Source of the DNA: Streptomyces coeruleorubidus
GTDB lineage: Bacteria > Actinomycetota > Actinomycetes > Streptomycetales > Streptomycetaceae
Length of the DNA stretch: 64,000 nt
Assembly: GCF_028885415.1 (NCBI RefSeq)
Contig: NZ_CP118527.1
Location: forward strand, 3,534,001-3,598,000
Direction of reading: 5' to 3'
Of the stretch, positions 51,976 through 60,692 are shown piece by piece (within the stretch, counting starts at the first letter, position 1; every line of letters begins with the position of its first letter). The notes under the pieces were generated by a model. That model was not told where the DNA came from. It saw only the letters and a program-made list of their open reading frames with translations, and ran no database searches. Made by a program: the position numbers and the translations under genes.

Positions 51976-53127
51976 GTGACACGCAAGACGGTGCGTATCG
52001 CCATGAACGGCGTGACCGGGCGCATGGGCTACCGCCAGCACCTGGTCCGCTCCATCCTCGCCCTCCGTGAGCAGGGCGGCCTCGACCTCGGCGACGGCAC
52101 CGTGCTGTGGCCCGAGCCGATCCTGGTCGGCCGCCGTGAGCACGCGCTGAAGGCGCTGGCCGAACAGCACAGCCTGGAGCACGTCTCGACCGATCTGGAC
52201 GCGGTCCTCGCCGACGAGACGGTGGACATCTACTTCGACTCCCAGGTCACCTCCGCCCGCGAGGAGGCGCTCAAGAAGGCCATCGCGGCCGGCAAGCACA
52301 TCTACACCGAGAAGCCCACGGCCACCGGCCTCGACGGCGCCCTGGACCTCGCCCGGCTCGCGAACGAGGCCGGCATCAAGCACGGCGTCGTCCAGGACAA
52401 GCTCTTCCTCCCCGGCCTGCTGAAGCTGAAGCGCCTCATCGACGGCGGCTTCTTCGGCCGGATCCTGTCCGTGCGCGGCGAGTTCGGCTACTGGGTCTTC
52501 GAGGGCGACTGGCAGGCCGCGCAGCGCCCGTCCTGGAACTACCGGGCCGAGGACGGCGGCGGCATCGTCGTCGACATGTTCCCGCACTGGGAGTACGTGC
52601 TCCACGAGCTGTTCGGCCGCGTGAAGTCCGTCCAGGCCATCGCCACCACCCACATCCCGCAGCGCTGGGACGAGAACGGCAAGCCCTACGACGCCACCGC
52701 CGACGACGCCGCCTACGGCATCTTCGAGCTGGAGGGCGGCGCGATCGCCCAGATCAACTCCAGCTGGGCCGTGCGCGTCAACCGCGACGAGCTCGTCGAG
52801 TTCCAGGTGGACGGCACCGAGGGCTCGGCCGTCGCCGGCCTGCGCAACTGCCGCGTCCAGCACCGCTCGGCCACGCCCAAGCCGGTCTGGAACCCGGACA
52901 TCCCCGCCACCGAGGTCTTCCGCGACCAGTGGCAGGAGATCCCGGACAACGCCGAGTTCGACAACGGCTTCAAGGCACAGTGGGAGCTGTTCCTCAAGCA
53001 CGTCTACGCCGACGCCCCCTACCACTGGGACCTGCTGGCCGGCGCCCGCGGTGTCCAGCTCGCCGAGCTGGGCCTGAAGTCCTCGGCCGAGGGCCGCCGT
53101 ATCGACGTACCGGAGATCCAGCCGTGA
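51976..53127 (+). CDS. Gfo/Idh/MocA-family oxidoreductase
   Basis: The 383-residue protein starts at GTG 51976 (GAAGGGA upstream). Its NAD(P)-binding region is VRIAMNGVTGRMGYRQHLVR, an unusual GxxGRMG version, and the family EKP motif is AAGKHIYTEKPTATGLDGAL with the catalytic Lys. The substrate-binding domain includes GYWVFEGDWQAAQRPSWNYR and GGGIVVDMFPHWEYVLHELF with conserved Asp/His. It probably oxidises a sugar or polyol. It overlaps the next gene by GTGA. Confidence 0.88.
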   Translation: MTRKTVRIAMNGVTGRMGYRQHLVRSILALREQGGLDLGDGTVLWPEPILVGRREHALKALAEQHSLEHVSTDLDAVLADETVDIYFDSQVTSAREEALKKAIAAGKHIYTEKPTATGLDGALDLARLANEAGIKHGVVQDKLFLPGLLKLKRLIDGGFFGRILSVRGEFGYWVFEGDWQAAQRPSWNYRAEDGGGIVVDMFPHWEYVLHELFGRVKSVQAIATTHIPQRWDENGKPYDATADDAAYGIFELEGGAIAQINSSWAVRVNRDELVEFQVDGTEGSAVAGLRNCRVQHRSATPKPVWNPDIPATEVFRDQWQEIPDNAEFDNGFKAQWELFLKHVYADAPYHWDLLAGARGVQLAELGLKSSAEGRRIDVPEIQP

Positions 53128-54293
53128 CCATCCGACTCCCGGACAGCAACGGGGCGTCGCGGACGTACGAGCCGCGCACCGAACCGCTCCTGGTGACGCC
53201 CGGCACGCCCTTCACCTCCCGCACGGTCTACTCGGCGGCGCACGTCGTCGCCGACCCCTACGCGGACGTCTCGCCCGACTCGCCCGCCGCCGTCGACTGG
53301 GACGCCACCCTGGCCTTCCGCCGCCACCTGTGGTCGCACGGGCTGGGGGTCGCCGAGGCGATGGACACGGCCCAGCGCGGCATGGGCCTGGACTGGGCGG
53401 GCGCGGCGGAACTGATCCGCCGGTCGGCGGCGGAGGCGAAGTCGGTCGGCGGCCTGATCGCCTGCGGTGTGGGCACGGACCAGCTGCCGGCCACCGAGAT
53501 CGGCTACCCGTACAGCCTGGCGGAGATCCGGGCCGCGTACGAGGAGCAGCTCGCGGTCGTCGAGGAGTCGGGCGCGCGGGCGATCCTGATGGCCTCCCGG
53601 GCTCTGGCGGCGGTCGCCAAGGGGCCGGAGGACTATCTGGAGGTCTACGGCCACCTGCTCCGCCAGGCGTCCGAGCCGGTCGTCCTGCACTGGCTCGGCC
53701 CGATGTTCGACCCGGCGCTGGAGGGCTACTGGGGAGCGACGGACCTGGACGCCGCCACCCGCACCTTCCTGGACGTCATCGCCGCCCACCCGGACAAGGT
53801 CGACGGCATCAAGGTCTCGCTGCTGGACGCGCAGCGCGAGATCGACATCCGCCGCCGCCTGCCGCAGGGCGTGCGCTGCTACACGGGCGACGACTTCAAC
53901 TACCCCGAGCTGATCGCCGGCGACGAGCAGGGCTTCAGCCACGCCCTGCTCGGCATCTTCGACCCGCTGGGCCCGCTGGCGGCGCAGGCGGTGCGGGTGC
54001 TCGACACGGGTGATGTGAAGGGCTTCCGGGAGCTGCTGGACCCGACGGTCCCTCTGTCCCGGCACCTCTTCCAGACCCCGACCCGCTTCTACAAGACGGG
54101 CGTGGTGTTCCTGGCCTGGCTGGCCGGTCACCAGTCCCACTTCACGATGGTCGGCGGCCTGCAGTCGGCCCGCTCGCTCCCGCACCTCGCGAAGGCGTAC
54201 GAACTCGCCGACGGTCTGGGCCTGTTCCCCGACCCGAAGCTGGCGGAGGAGCGGATGAAGAACCTGCTGGGCGTGTACGGGGTGGACCAGTGA
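53124..54293 (+). CDS. DUF993 family, dihydrodipicolinate-synthase-like aldolase
   Basis: The 389-residue protein is a TIM-barrel relative of dihydrodipicolinate synthase. Notable stretches are YSAAHVVADPYADVSPDSPA, LIACGVGTDQLPATEIGYPY, PVVLHWLGPMFDPALEGYWG, the possible Schiff-base Lys in VDGIKVSLLDAQREIDIR, and CYTGDDFNYPELIAGDEQGF. The family always seems to accompany Gfo/Idh/MocA and sugar-isomerase genes, as here, and may perform a retro-aldol step. It is coupled by four-base overlaps on both sides. Confidence 0.85.
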   Translation: MTIRLPDSNGASRTYEPRTEPLLVTPGTPFTSRTVYSAAHVVADPYADVSPDSPAAVDWDATLAFRRHLWSHGLGVAEAMDTAQRGMGLDWAGAAELIRRSAAEAKSVGGLIACGVGTDQLPATEIGYPYSLAEIRAAYEEQLAVVEESGARAILMASRALAAVAKGPEDYLEVYGHLLRQASEPVVLHWLGPMFDPALEGYWGATDLDAATRTFLDVIAAHPDKVDGIKVSLLDAQREIDIRRRLPQGVRCYTGDDFNYPELIAGDEQGFSHALLGIFDPLGPLAAQAVRVLDTGDVKGFRELLDPTVPLSRHLFQTPTRFYKTGVVFLAWLAGHQSHFTMVGGLQSARSLPHLAKAYELADGLGLFPDPKLAEERMKNLLGVYGVDQ

Positions 54294-55135
54294 GCACCGC
54301 GGAGTCAGGACGCCTGGAGCGCTTCTCCATCAACCAGATGACGGTGAAGCAGCTGTCGATGCCGGAACTGGTGGACGCCTGCGTGCAGTCGGGTATCGGC
54401 AACGTCGGCCTGTGGCGCGAGCCGGTCCAGTCGTACGGCCTGGAGGCCACGGCCAAGCTGGTCCGGGACGCGGGCCTGACGGTGACCACGTTGTGCCGGG
54501 GCGGCTTCTTCACGGCGATCGACCCGGGGGAGCGCGCTCAGGCCCTGGCCGACAACCGCCGGGCGATCGACGAGGCGGCGACGCTGGGCACCGACACCCT
54601 GGTCCTGGTCTCGGGCGGACTCCCGGCCGGCTCCAAGGACCTGCACGGCGCGCGCGAGCGCATCGCGGACGCGCTGGCGGAACTGGGCCCCTACGCGGAG
54701 CGGCACGGCGTCCGCCTGGCCATCGAGCCGCTCCACCCGATGTACGCCTCCGACCGCTGCGTGGTGTCGACGCTGGCCCAGGCCCTGGACCTGGCCGAAC
54801 GCTTCCCGGCGCACCAGGTCGGCGTCACCGTCGACACGTACCACATCTGGTGGGACGACACGGCTCCCGCGCAGATCGCCCGGGCGGGTGCGGGCGGCCG
54901 GATCCACACCTTCCAACTCGCCGACTGGACGACTCCGCTCCCGCAGGGCGTGCTGACCGGCCGTGGCCAGATCGGTGACGGCTCGATCGACATGCGGGAG
55001 TGGCAGGGGTACGTGGAGGCCGCCGGCTACACCGGTGCCATCGAGGTCGAGCTGTTCAACGACGGGCTGTGGGCGAGGGACGGACGGGAGGTGCTGGCCG
55101 AGACGGCGGCGAGGTTCGTCGAGCACACCCTCTGA
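54290..55135 (+). CDS. Sugar phosphate isomerase/epimerase
   Basis: The 281-residue xylose-isomerase-like TIM-barrel protein shows FSINQMTVKQLSMPELVDAC, VTTLCRGGFFTAID, LAIEPLHPMYASDRCVVSTL (Glu ligand), VGVTVDTYHIWWDD (Asp/His ligands), IHTFQLADWTTPLPQGVLTG and AIEVELFND (C-terminal Glu ligand). It is the last gene of the three-gene operon. With the dehydrogenase and aldolase it suggests oxidation, isomerisation and cleavage of a carbohydrate that I cannot name. Confidence 0.88.
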   Translation: MSTAESGRLERFSINQMTVKQLSMPELVDACVQSGIGNVGLWREPVQSYGLEATAKLVRDAGLTVTTLCRGGFFTAIDPGERAQALADNRRAIDEAATLGTDTLVLVSGGLPAGSKDLHGARERIADALAELGPYAERHGVRLAIEPLHPMYASDRCVVSTLAQALDLAERFPAHQVGVTVDTYHIWWDDTAPAQIARAGAGGRIHTFQLADWTTPLPQGVLTGRGQIGDGSIDMREWQGYVEAAGYTGAIEVELFNDGLWARDGREVLAETAARFVEHTL

Positions 55136-55154
55136 TCCGGCCCTGAGCCACGCT

Positions 55155-55189
55155 CGCTGCCCCGCCCCGCGGACCCGGGCGGGGCAGCG
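55155..55189 (+). terminator. Terminator of the sugar operon
   Basis: Perfect 13-base arms CGCTGCCCCGCCC (55155-55167) and GGGCGGGGCAGCG (55177-55189), 19 bases after the isomerase stop. Confidence 0.85.
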
Positions 55190-55636
55190 GCCGTATCGGG
55201 TCGTGGCCCACGACCGTGCGAGGAACCCGTTCACCCGTTCCTCCAGCCGCTTCCGGCACCGCGGCCATTCCGGTGCCGTCACCGAGAAGGCCGCTCGCGT
55301 TCCCAGTGCGCCGTGGCGCCGACCGCGCGTCCCGTGGCCGTCGAGATCTGCGCGTAGGGCGCTACCGGGTGCGGGAGGGCCGTTCGTCGACTCATTCGCC
55401 CCGTTGAACTCCTGCCTCCCCCTCCCTACCGACTTCCGGAAATCCGGCCCGCGTCGGGAACCCGGCCCGGACTCCCGTCGTCCAACCGCAGGCCGCCGGA
55501 GAGTCACCACGGTGCGGTGTCGGCCCTCGCTGCTGGCTGCGATCGCTGACCACCCTCTCCGCCGTACCGCGGCCGGCGGCACCGCCGCCATCGGCGCGCC
55601 CCCCTCCAACCGCGCCGGTGGCGGCCCCTGCGCGGT
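55190..55636. other. Non-coding stretch left of the IS remnant
   Basis: No open frame here has convincing codon bias or a recognised motif. It may be eroded sequence left over from insertions, since an IS630-type end starts at 55637. Confidence 0.4.
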
Positions 55637-55754
55637 TACTGACCTTCAAAGCGTGGTGTCATAGGGGCTGACGCCTCATGATCCCTTCGGTATGCCGATC
55701 ACATGAGGTATGCGCAAGGAGGCGGTCTGACCGACGAACGGCGGGCCTTCCGCG
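55637..55754 (+). mobile_element. IS630-family remnant, left copy (5' end only)
   Basis: After a TA dinucleotide (55637-55638) comes an IS end reading CTGACCTTCAAAGCGTGG and the first codons of a transposase, ATG 55703, MRYAQGGGLTDERRAFR. The homologous part ends at 55754; the frame then runs on to 55876 as unrelated sequence. Bases 55643-55754 match the inverted 57937-57826 over 112 bases without gaps and with about 9 mismatches. The opening peptide is characteristic of Streptomyces IS630 transposases. Confidence 0.85.
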
Positions 55755-55986
55755 TCGAGTCCGGCAAGGCACCGCTGGAGTCATTCGTCCCTCAGAACCA
55801 CCAGCCCGGCCATGAAGCGGAATTCCCTAGGCGAATTGAACACGCGTATTCCGCATTCGCGTTGATCGCAAACTGATTGCAGCCAATCAGAGATCAAAAC
55901 CAGCCTGAGCAGAGGCACCGAGACCAGGGATCCAGATGCGCATGACAAGGTCCCTACCACCACCCCCTGCCTTGGGAGATGCACCG

Positions 55987-57165
55987 ATGCGCCGTACTAG
56001 ACGCGCCGCAATGCTCGCAGCAACTGCAGTCCTCGCGCCCCTCGTCGTGGTTGCCGGGCCAGCACCTCAGGCCGGTGCCGCCGAGCCGGCGTTCCCAACG
56101 GTGGACTTCCTCACCGCGCGCGCCGATCAGTACTTGGAGCAGCGTGCGCGCACGGTAACCGTAAGCGGTGCACGAGCTGCCGCAACATCGACGGTTGCGG
56201 CCACGGCCGAGATGACTGAACGGCTCAACGCGGAATACCACCAGCTTGCCCAGATGGGCTACACGTATCAAGAAGCCGACGGGGGATACAGTCGAGCCGA
56301 GGTGACCGTCACCCGGAATCCGGACGGCCCAGCAGGTTCAGTGGACGGAAAGACGGCTCTGTTCAGTTTCACCGAACACACGAAGCTCTATCACGTGCTC
56401 ACGCCAGAAGAAATAGCGGAAGGCGCCCCCGAGGCGGAAGAGTACTCGATAACTCACCTGTTGCGGTTCACTCGCGGCACCGACGACATCTGGCGCCTGG
56501 CGAGCGACAGCGCGAACACCGGCTCAATGCCGCCTAGTACATACATGGCGCAGCCGGAACTCGATCTCGAGATACCTGAAGAAGACAGCGGCGCTCCAGA
56601 TGCGCCGGAAGGTGGAAAAGTCGGAGCGTCTTCGCCCACCGGTACACCCACACCCGGGGACAAGCCGAAAGCCTTCCGGGCCATGGCTGGGTACAACTAC
56701 CCCAAGATGGTTGCCTACGCCAACAAGCACTGGAAGAACTACAGCGACGACTGGCGCAGGTACGACAACGACTGCACCAACTTCATCTCGCAAGCGATGT
56801 GGGCCGGAGGCTGGAGGGCGACGGCAGGCAGCATTTCCTCGCGCAAGGACAATAAGAAATGGTTCTACGGTACAACGAAGCTGGGCACTAGCTATACCTG
56901 GGCGGGGGCCGAGAACTGGTACTGGTTCGCTCAGAAGCACTCCAAGCGAACTAAAATTCTCCCCCGCGTGTGGGACCTTGCCTACGCCGACGTGTTGCAG
57001 GCGGACTGGGATCGCAACGGCAACATCAACCACACGATGATCGACACCAAGGACACGAGCTCAAACAGGTACCTCACGTACCACACCCCAAGTGTGCACA
57101 ACAAGAGCCTCAAGAAGATCCTCGCCAAGTACCCGAAAGCCTGGTGGTATGCGCACCGCACCTGA
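55987..57165 (+). CDS. Secreted protein with C-terminal putative amidase domain
   Basis: With the start at ATG 55987 (GGGAG upstream) the product has 392 residues, a Sec signal peptide (RRTRRAAMLAATAVLAPLVV, cleavage after AGA-A) and a variable N-terminal domain. The C-terminal putative amidase domain (Pfam amidase_6 type) begins near AGYNYPKMVAYANKHWKNY. Catalytic Cys 263 lies in YDNDCTNFISQAMWAGGW and His 349 in NINHTMID. Peptidoglycan or peptide hydrolysis is plausible. GC content is visibly lower than in the surroundings, and IS630 remnants flank it. An upstream ATG at 55936 is also in frame. Confidence 0.85.
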   Translation: MRRTRRAAMLAATAVLAPLVVVAGPAPQAGAAEPAFPTVDFLTARADQYLEQRARTVTVSGARAAATSTVAATAEMTERLNAEYHQLAQMGYTYQEADGGYSRAEVTVTRNPDGPAGSVDGKTALFSFTEHTKLYHVLTPEEIAEGAPEAEEYSITHLLRFTRGTDDIWRLASDSANTGSMPPSTYMAQPELDLEIPEEDSGAPDAPEGGKVGASSPTGTPTPGDKPKAFRAMAGYNYPKMVAYANKHWKNYSDDWRRYDNDCTNFISQAMWAGGWRATAGSISSRKDNKKWFYGTTKLGTSYTWAGAENWYWFAQKHSKRTKILPRVWDLAYADVLQADWDRNGNINHTMIDTKDTSSNRYLTYHTPSVHNKSLKKILAKYPKAWWYAHRT

Positions 57166-57194
57166 GAAACTGACGGCCGACCCAGGAGGTAGGC

Positions 57195-57632
57195 ATGCGT
57201 AGGCGACGAACCGTTGCGGCAGCCGTCACGTTGCTCATGGCCGCAGGGTGTGGCTCCTCTGGCGCCAATAGCACCTCGGGTAGCGAAACCCCACCACCAG
57301 GAGCGCCTGAAGTGGTGGAGCGCTATGTCGAAGCCCTTAACGCCCGTGACACCGAGGGTCTACTTGCAGTCGGTGCCGCCCCGGACAGACCCTGGTCACG
57401 GGAGCAGGCAGATGCACTCATCCAGTCGAAAGGCGGCAAGGGGCTGACCATCACCAATGCGCCCATCAGGTACGACCGCATGGGCGACTACACGGGCAAG
57501 GTCAATCTCGCCGCCGCCGACAGAGAAGGGCGACCGGTGCGGGAGACCGTTGACCTGCTTCACGAGAACAGTCGCTGGCACCTCGTGCTTTTCGAATGGC
57601 CAGCCGGGGACAAAGCGAGCTCAGCACCTTAG
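57195..57632 (+). CDS. Small lipoprotein
   Basis: The 145-residue protein has a lipobox LLMAAGC (Cys 19) after a basic n-region and a Ser/Pro-rich linker. The remainder (VVERYVEALNARDTEGLLAV, WSREQADALIQSKGGKG, WHLVLFEWP) resembles an NTF2-like or DUF4878-type extracytoplasmic domain. It follows the amidase gene by 29 bases with AGGAGGTAGGC upstream and is probably co-transcribed. Possible partner or immunity protein for the amidase. Confidence 0.8.
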   Translation: MRRRRTVAAAVTLLMAAGCGSSGANSTSGSETPPPGAPEVVERYVEALNARDTEGLLAVGAAPDRPWSREQADALIQSKGGKGLTITNAPIRYDRMGDYTGKVNLAAADREGRPVRETVDLLHENSRWHLVLFEWPAGDKASSAP

Positions 57633-57645
57633 AAGTACTGGCAGG

Positions 57646-57943
57646 TATTGACCTTGAATGCGTGATGTCGTCATGGTGGCTGGCGTCGAAGGTGCCGGTG
57701 AGGCAGCCGTCGAGGACGTCGTGGCGGTACTGGAGCTGGCGTAAGCCGCGTCGGACGGCAGTGATCAAGTCATCGGGGTTCGTCGCCCTGCCTGAACCGC
57801 TCGGCCGCCTGCAACCGCAACTTCTCGCGGAAGGCCCGCCGTTCATCGGTCAGCCCGCCCCCTTGCGCATACCTCATGCGGTCGGCATACCGCAGGGATC
57901 ACGAGGCGTCAGCCCCTACGACACCACGTTTTGAAGGCCGGTA
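57646..57943 (-). mobile_element. IS630-family remnant, right copy with internal deletion
   Basis: The element runs between TA dinucleotides (57646-57647 and 57942-57943), the target used by IS630. Terminal inverted repeats are visible: TTGACCTTGAATGCGTGATG at the left and the matching end at 57920-57937. On the minus strand it keeps the transposase N-terminus (MRYAQGGGLTDERRAFREKL) and, out of frame, the C-terminal ITAVRRGLRQLQYRHDVLDG, with everything between deleted. At about 298 bp it is a MITE-like derivative. Confidence 0.85.
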
Positions 57944-57965
57944 GTGTGCGTTCCCTTGACTGGCA

Positions 57966-58002
57966 GAAACTTCCCGGTTATTGGTGGCCTCTTGGAAGTT
58001 TC
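57966..58002. promoter_or_regulatory. Inverted repeat upstream of the GH3 gene
   Basis: GAAACTTCC (57966-57974) and GGAAGTTTC (57994-58002) are perfect 9-base arms, 42 bases upstream of the GTG. TTGACT at 57956-57961 lies immediately before it. Such GAAACTT-type arms are found before sugar-polymer-degrading genes in Streptomyces; a LacI-type repressor is likely. Confidence 0.5.
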
Positions 58003-58043
58003 CTTCAGCGGATCCGAGCGGATCACCTCCGGAAGGAGCGCGC

Positions 58044-59879
58044 GTGCACGACACCGGCACGGGAAGCACGGGAAACACCGCACAACCCTCCAGACGCACC
58101 GTCCTCGCCGCCACGGCCGGCGCCGTCACCGCCCTCGCGGCGGCCGGGCCCTCGTACGCCGTCGGCGCCCCCGACGACAGGCAACTCCGGGCCCTCGTCT
58201 CGCGTATGATGCTTCAGGAGAAGGTCGGCCAGCTCTTCGTGACGCGGGTGTACGGCCACTCCGCCACCGCCCCCGACCAGGCCGACATCGACGCCAACTT
58301 GAAGGAGATCGGGGTCCGTACGGCCGCCGAGCTGGTCGCGAAGTACCGGGTCGGCGGCATCATCTACTTCGCCTGGGCGCACAACACCCGCGAGCCGCAC
58401 CAGATCGCGGATCTGTCCAACGGCATCCAGCGGGCCTCCCTGGACCTGCCGCGCGGGCTGCCCGTGCTCATTTCCACCGACCAGGAGCACGGGATCGTCG
58501 CCCGGGTGGGCAGGCCCGCGACGCTCTTCCCGGGGGCCATGGCCGTCGGCGCGGGCGGGTCGCGGTCCGATGCCCGGACGCTCGGGCGGATCGCGGGGCG
58601 TGAGCTGCGGGCGATGGGCATCCGGCAGGACTACTCCCCCGTGGCCGACGTGAACGTCAACCCGGCCAACCCGGTCATCGGCGTACGGTCCTTCGGTGCC
58701 GACCCGAAGGCGGTGGCCGCGCTGGTGGCCGCCGAGGTCGCCGGGTACCAGGGGGCCGGGGTGGCGGCGACCGCCAAGCACTTCCCCGGGCACGGGGACA
58801 CCAACGTCGACAGCCACACCGGCTTCCCGACCATCACGCACAGCCGGGAGCTGTGGGAGAAGCTGGACGCACCGCCGTTCCGGGCGGCGATCGCGGCGGG
58901 CATCGACTCGATCATGACCGCGCATCTGATGGTCCCGGCCCTGGACGACTCCGGCGACCCGGCCACCCTCTCCCGCCCGATCCTCACCGGCATCCTGCGC
59001 GAGCGGCTCGGCTACGACGGGGTCGTCGTCACGGACTCCCTCGGCATGGAGGGCGTGCGGACCAAGTACGGCGACGACCGGGTGCCGGTGCTCGCGCTGA
59101 AGGCGGGCGTGGACCAGCTCCTCAACCCGCCGGACCTGGACCTCGCCTGGCACGCGGTCCTCGCGGCCGTGCGCAGCGGCGAGCTGACCGAGGCGAGGCT
59201 CGACGAGTCGATCCTGCGGATCCTGCGGCTGAAGACGAAGCTGGGGCTGTTCCGCGCGCCCTACGTCAGTCACGACGGTGTCGACCGCACCGTCGGCACC
59301 CGGGCGCACCTGGCGGCGGCCGACCGGATCGCCGAGCGGACGACCACCCTGCTGGTCAACGAGGGGCGGCTGCTGCCGCTGTCCCGGCGCCGGTACCCCG
59401 AGGTGCTGGTGGTCGGGGCCGATCCGGCCTCGCCGTCGGGGACGACCGGACCGCCGACCGGAGTGCTCGCCGCCGCGCTGACCGAGCTCGGCTTCACCGC
59501 CACCGCCCTGCCGACCGGGACGGCCCCGTCCGCCGCGGTCATCGCCAGGGCGGTCGCGGCGGCGCGGGACGCGGACGCGGTGGTGGCGGCGACGTACAAC
59601 GTCACGGCGGGCAGCAGCCAGAAGACGCTGGTCGAGCAGCTCGTGGCGACGGGGCGGCCGGTCGTGGCGGTCGCGATCCGCAACCCGTACGACGTGGCCC
59701 AGCTGCCCTCCGTCCCGGCGTGCCTCGCGGCCTACTCCTGGACCGACGTCGAACTGCGGGCCGCCGCACGGGTGATCGCCGGACGGGTGGACCCTCGCGG
59801 GAAACTCCCGGTGGCGGTGCGGCGGGCGGATGATCCGGAGCAGGTGCTGTACCCGATCGGGCACGGGCTGACGTACTAG
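58044..59879 (+). CDS. Tat-secreted glycoside hydrolase family 3, NagZ-like
   Basis: GTG 58044 (AAGGAGC upstream) gives 611 residues with a twin-arginine signal (PSRRTVLAATAGAVTALAAA). The GH3 domain includes GLPVLISTDQEHGIVARVG, IRQDYSPVADVNVNPANPVI, the NagZ loop KHFPGHGDTNVDSHTGFP with its catalytic His/Asp, and the nucleophile Asp in VVVTDSLGMEGV. A second alpha/beta domain follows (TTLLVNEGRLLPL onward). The loop motif predicts beta-N-acetylglucosaminidase activity outside the cell, on chitin or peptidoglycan fragments. Confidence 0.9.
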   Translation: MHDTGTGSTGNTAQPSRRTVLAATAGAVTALAAAGPSYAVGAPDDRQLRALVSRMMLQEKVGQLFVTRVYGHSATAPDQADIDANLKEIGVRTAAELVAKYRVGGIIYFAWAHNTREPHQIADLSNGIQRASLDLPRGLPVLISTDQEHGIVARVGRPATLFPGAMAVGAGGSRSDARTLGRIAGRELRAMGIRQDYSPVADVNVNPANPVIGVRSFGADPKAVAALVAAEVAGYQGAGVAATAKHFPGHGDTNVDSHTGFPTITHSRELWEKLDAPPFRAAIAAGIDSIMTAHLMVPALDDSGDPATLSRPILTGILRERLGYDGVVVTDSLGMEGVRTKYGDDRVPVLALKAGVDQLLNPPDLDLAWHAVLAAVRSGELTEARLDESILRILRLKTKLGLFRAPYVSHDGVDRTVGTRAHLAAADRIAERTTTLLVNEGRLLPLSRRRYPEVLVVGADPASPSGTTGPPTGVLAAALTELGFTATALPTGTAPSAAVIARAVAAARDADAVVAATYNVTAGSSQKTLVEQLVATGRPVVAVAIRNPYDVAQLPSVPACLAAYSWTDVELRAAARVIAGRVDPRGKLPVAVRRADDPEQVLYPIGHGLTY

Positions 59880-59990
59880 ACGTACGCCATGGACCGGGCG
59901 CACCACCCCCAAGGTGCGCAAACCCTCCCATGTGCCTGGCGTGCGCCTCTGCGGGGGGCCACGCTGGGCTAGGCCATGGGGGGGACGGCA

Positions 59991-60647
59991 ATGCGCTTAG
60001 GAAGTTCGGCGGGGGTGGTGTGGGGGCTTCTGGTGCTGTTCGGCGCGCTGCTGACCGGGTGCCAGAGTCCCTCGGCGGGTGTCGCGGAGGACGGCCGGCT
60101 GGGCGGGCCGGCGTCGGGGACGACCGCCGCCGGGTCGGCGCCGGTGACCCGGCCGTCCGGGTACGGGGCGGTGTTCCTCGCGGTCGACGAGTGCAGTTCG
60201 TTCGGTACGACGAGCTTCACCGAGGTGCCGTGCGCCGGTGAGCGGGCGGCGGCCCGGGTCGTGGCGCGGCACGACGGCACGGTCCGGGACGGGCCGCGCT
60301 GCCCGGCGACCACGGACTTCGTGCTGCACATCAGCGAGCAGCGGCCCGCGTCCGACGAGGACGGCGACGGGGCGGTGCCGCAGGGCTACGCCTGTATGCG
60401 CAACCTCCAGCCGCCGCACCCGGGCGACCCGGGCGGCGGGGGCGGGCCCCGCACCATCGTCGGCGACTGCGTCTACAGCTCCGGCGACGGGCAGGTCCGC
60501 GAGACCAACTGCGACGGGAAGGACGAGCAGGAGCCGGAGTACAAGGTGACCGAGGCCGTCACCAGGCGCGCCGACTGCCCCGTGGCGACCGCCCTGTACG
60601 TCCGGCTCGGCGGTGACCGGCCCGTGGGATGCGCCCGGCCGTTGTGA
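59991..60647 (+). CDS. Lipoprotein of unknown function
   Basis: The 218-residue product has a lipobox ALLTGC (Cys 24). The mature domain has eight or more Cys in two repeated blocks (DECSSFGTTSFTEVPCAGER with RCPATTDF and GYACMRN; DCVYSSGDGQVRETNCDGKD with DCPVAT and GCARPL), suggesting two related disulfide-bonded modules. No family is named with confidence. ATG 59991 has GGGGGGA upstream; ATG 59976 is also in frame. It is convergent with the protease gene. Confidence 0.75.
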   Translation: MRLGSSAGVVWGLLVLFGALLTGCQSPSAGVAEDGRLGGPASGTTAAGSAPVTRPSGYGAVFLAVDECSSFGTTSFTEVPCAGERAAARVVARHDGTVRDGPRCPATTDFVLHISEQRPASDEDGDGAVPQGYACMRNLQPPHPGDPGGGGGPRTIVGDCVYSSGDGQVRETNCDGKDEQEPEYKVTEAVTRRADCPVATALYVRLGGDRPVGCARPL

Positions 60648-60662
60648 ACAACGGCCGGGCGC
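60631..60662. terminator. Terminator hairpin that includes a stop codon
   Basis: Perfect 15-base arms 60631-60645 and 60648-60662 with only GA between; the lipoprotein stop (TGA) is inside the hairpin apex. It serves the convergent lipoprotein and protease genes. Confidence 0.75.
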
Positions 60663-60692
60663 GATAGGTGCGTTACGGGCTTCTACGGGGTT

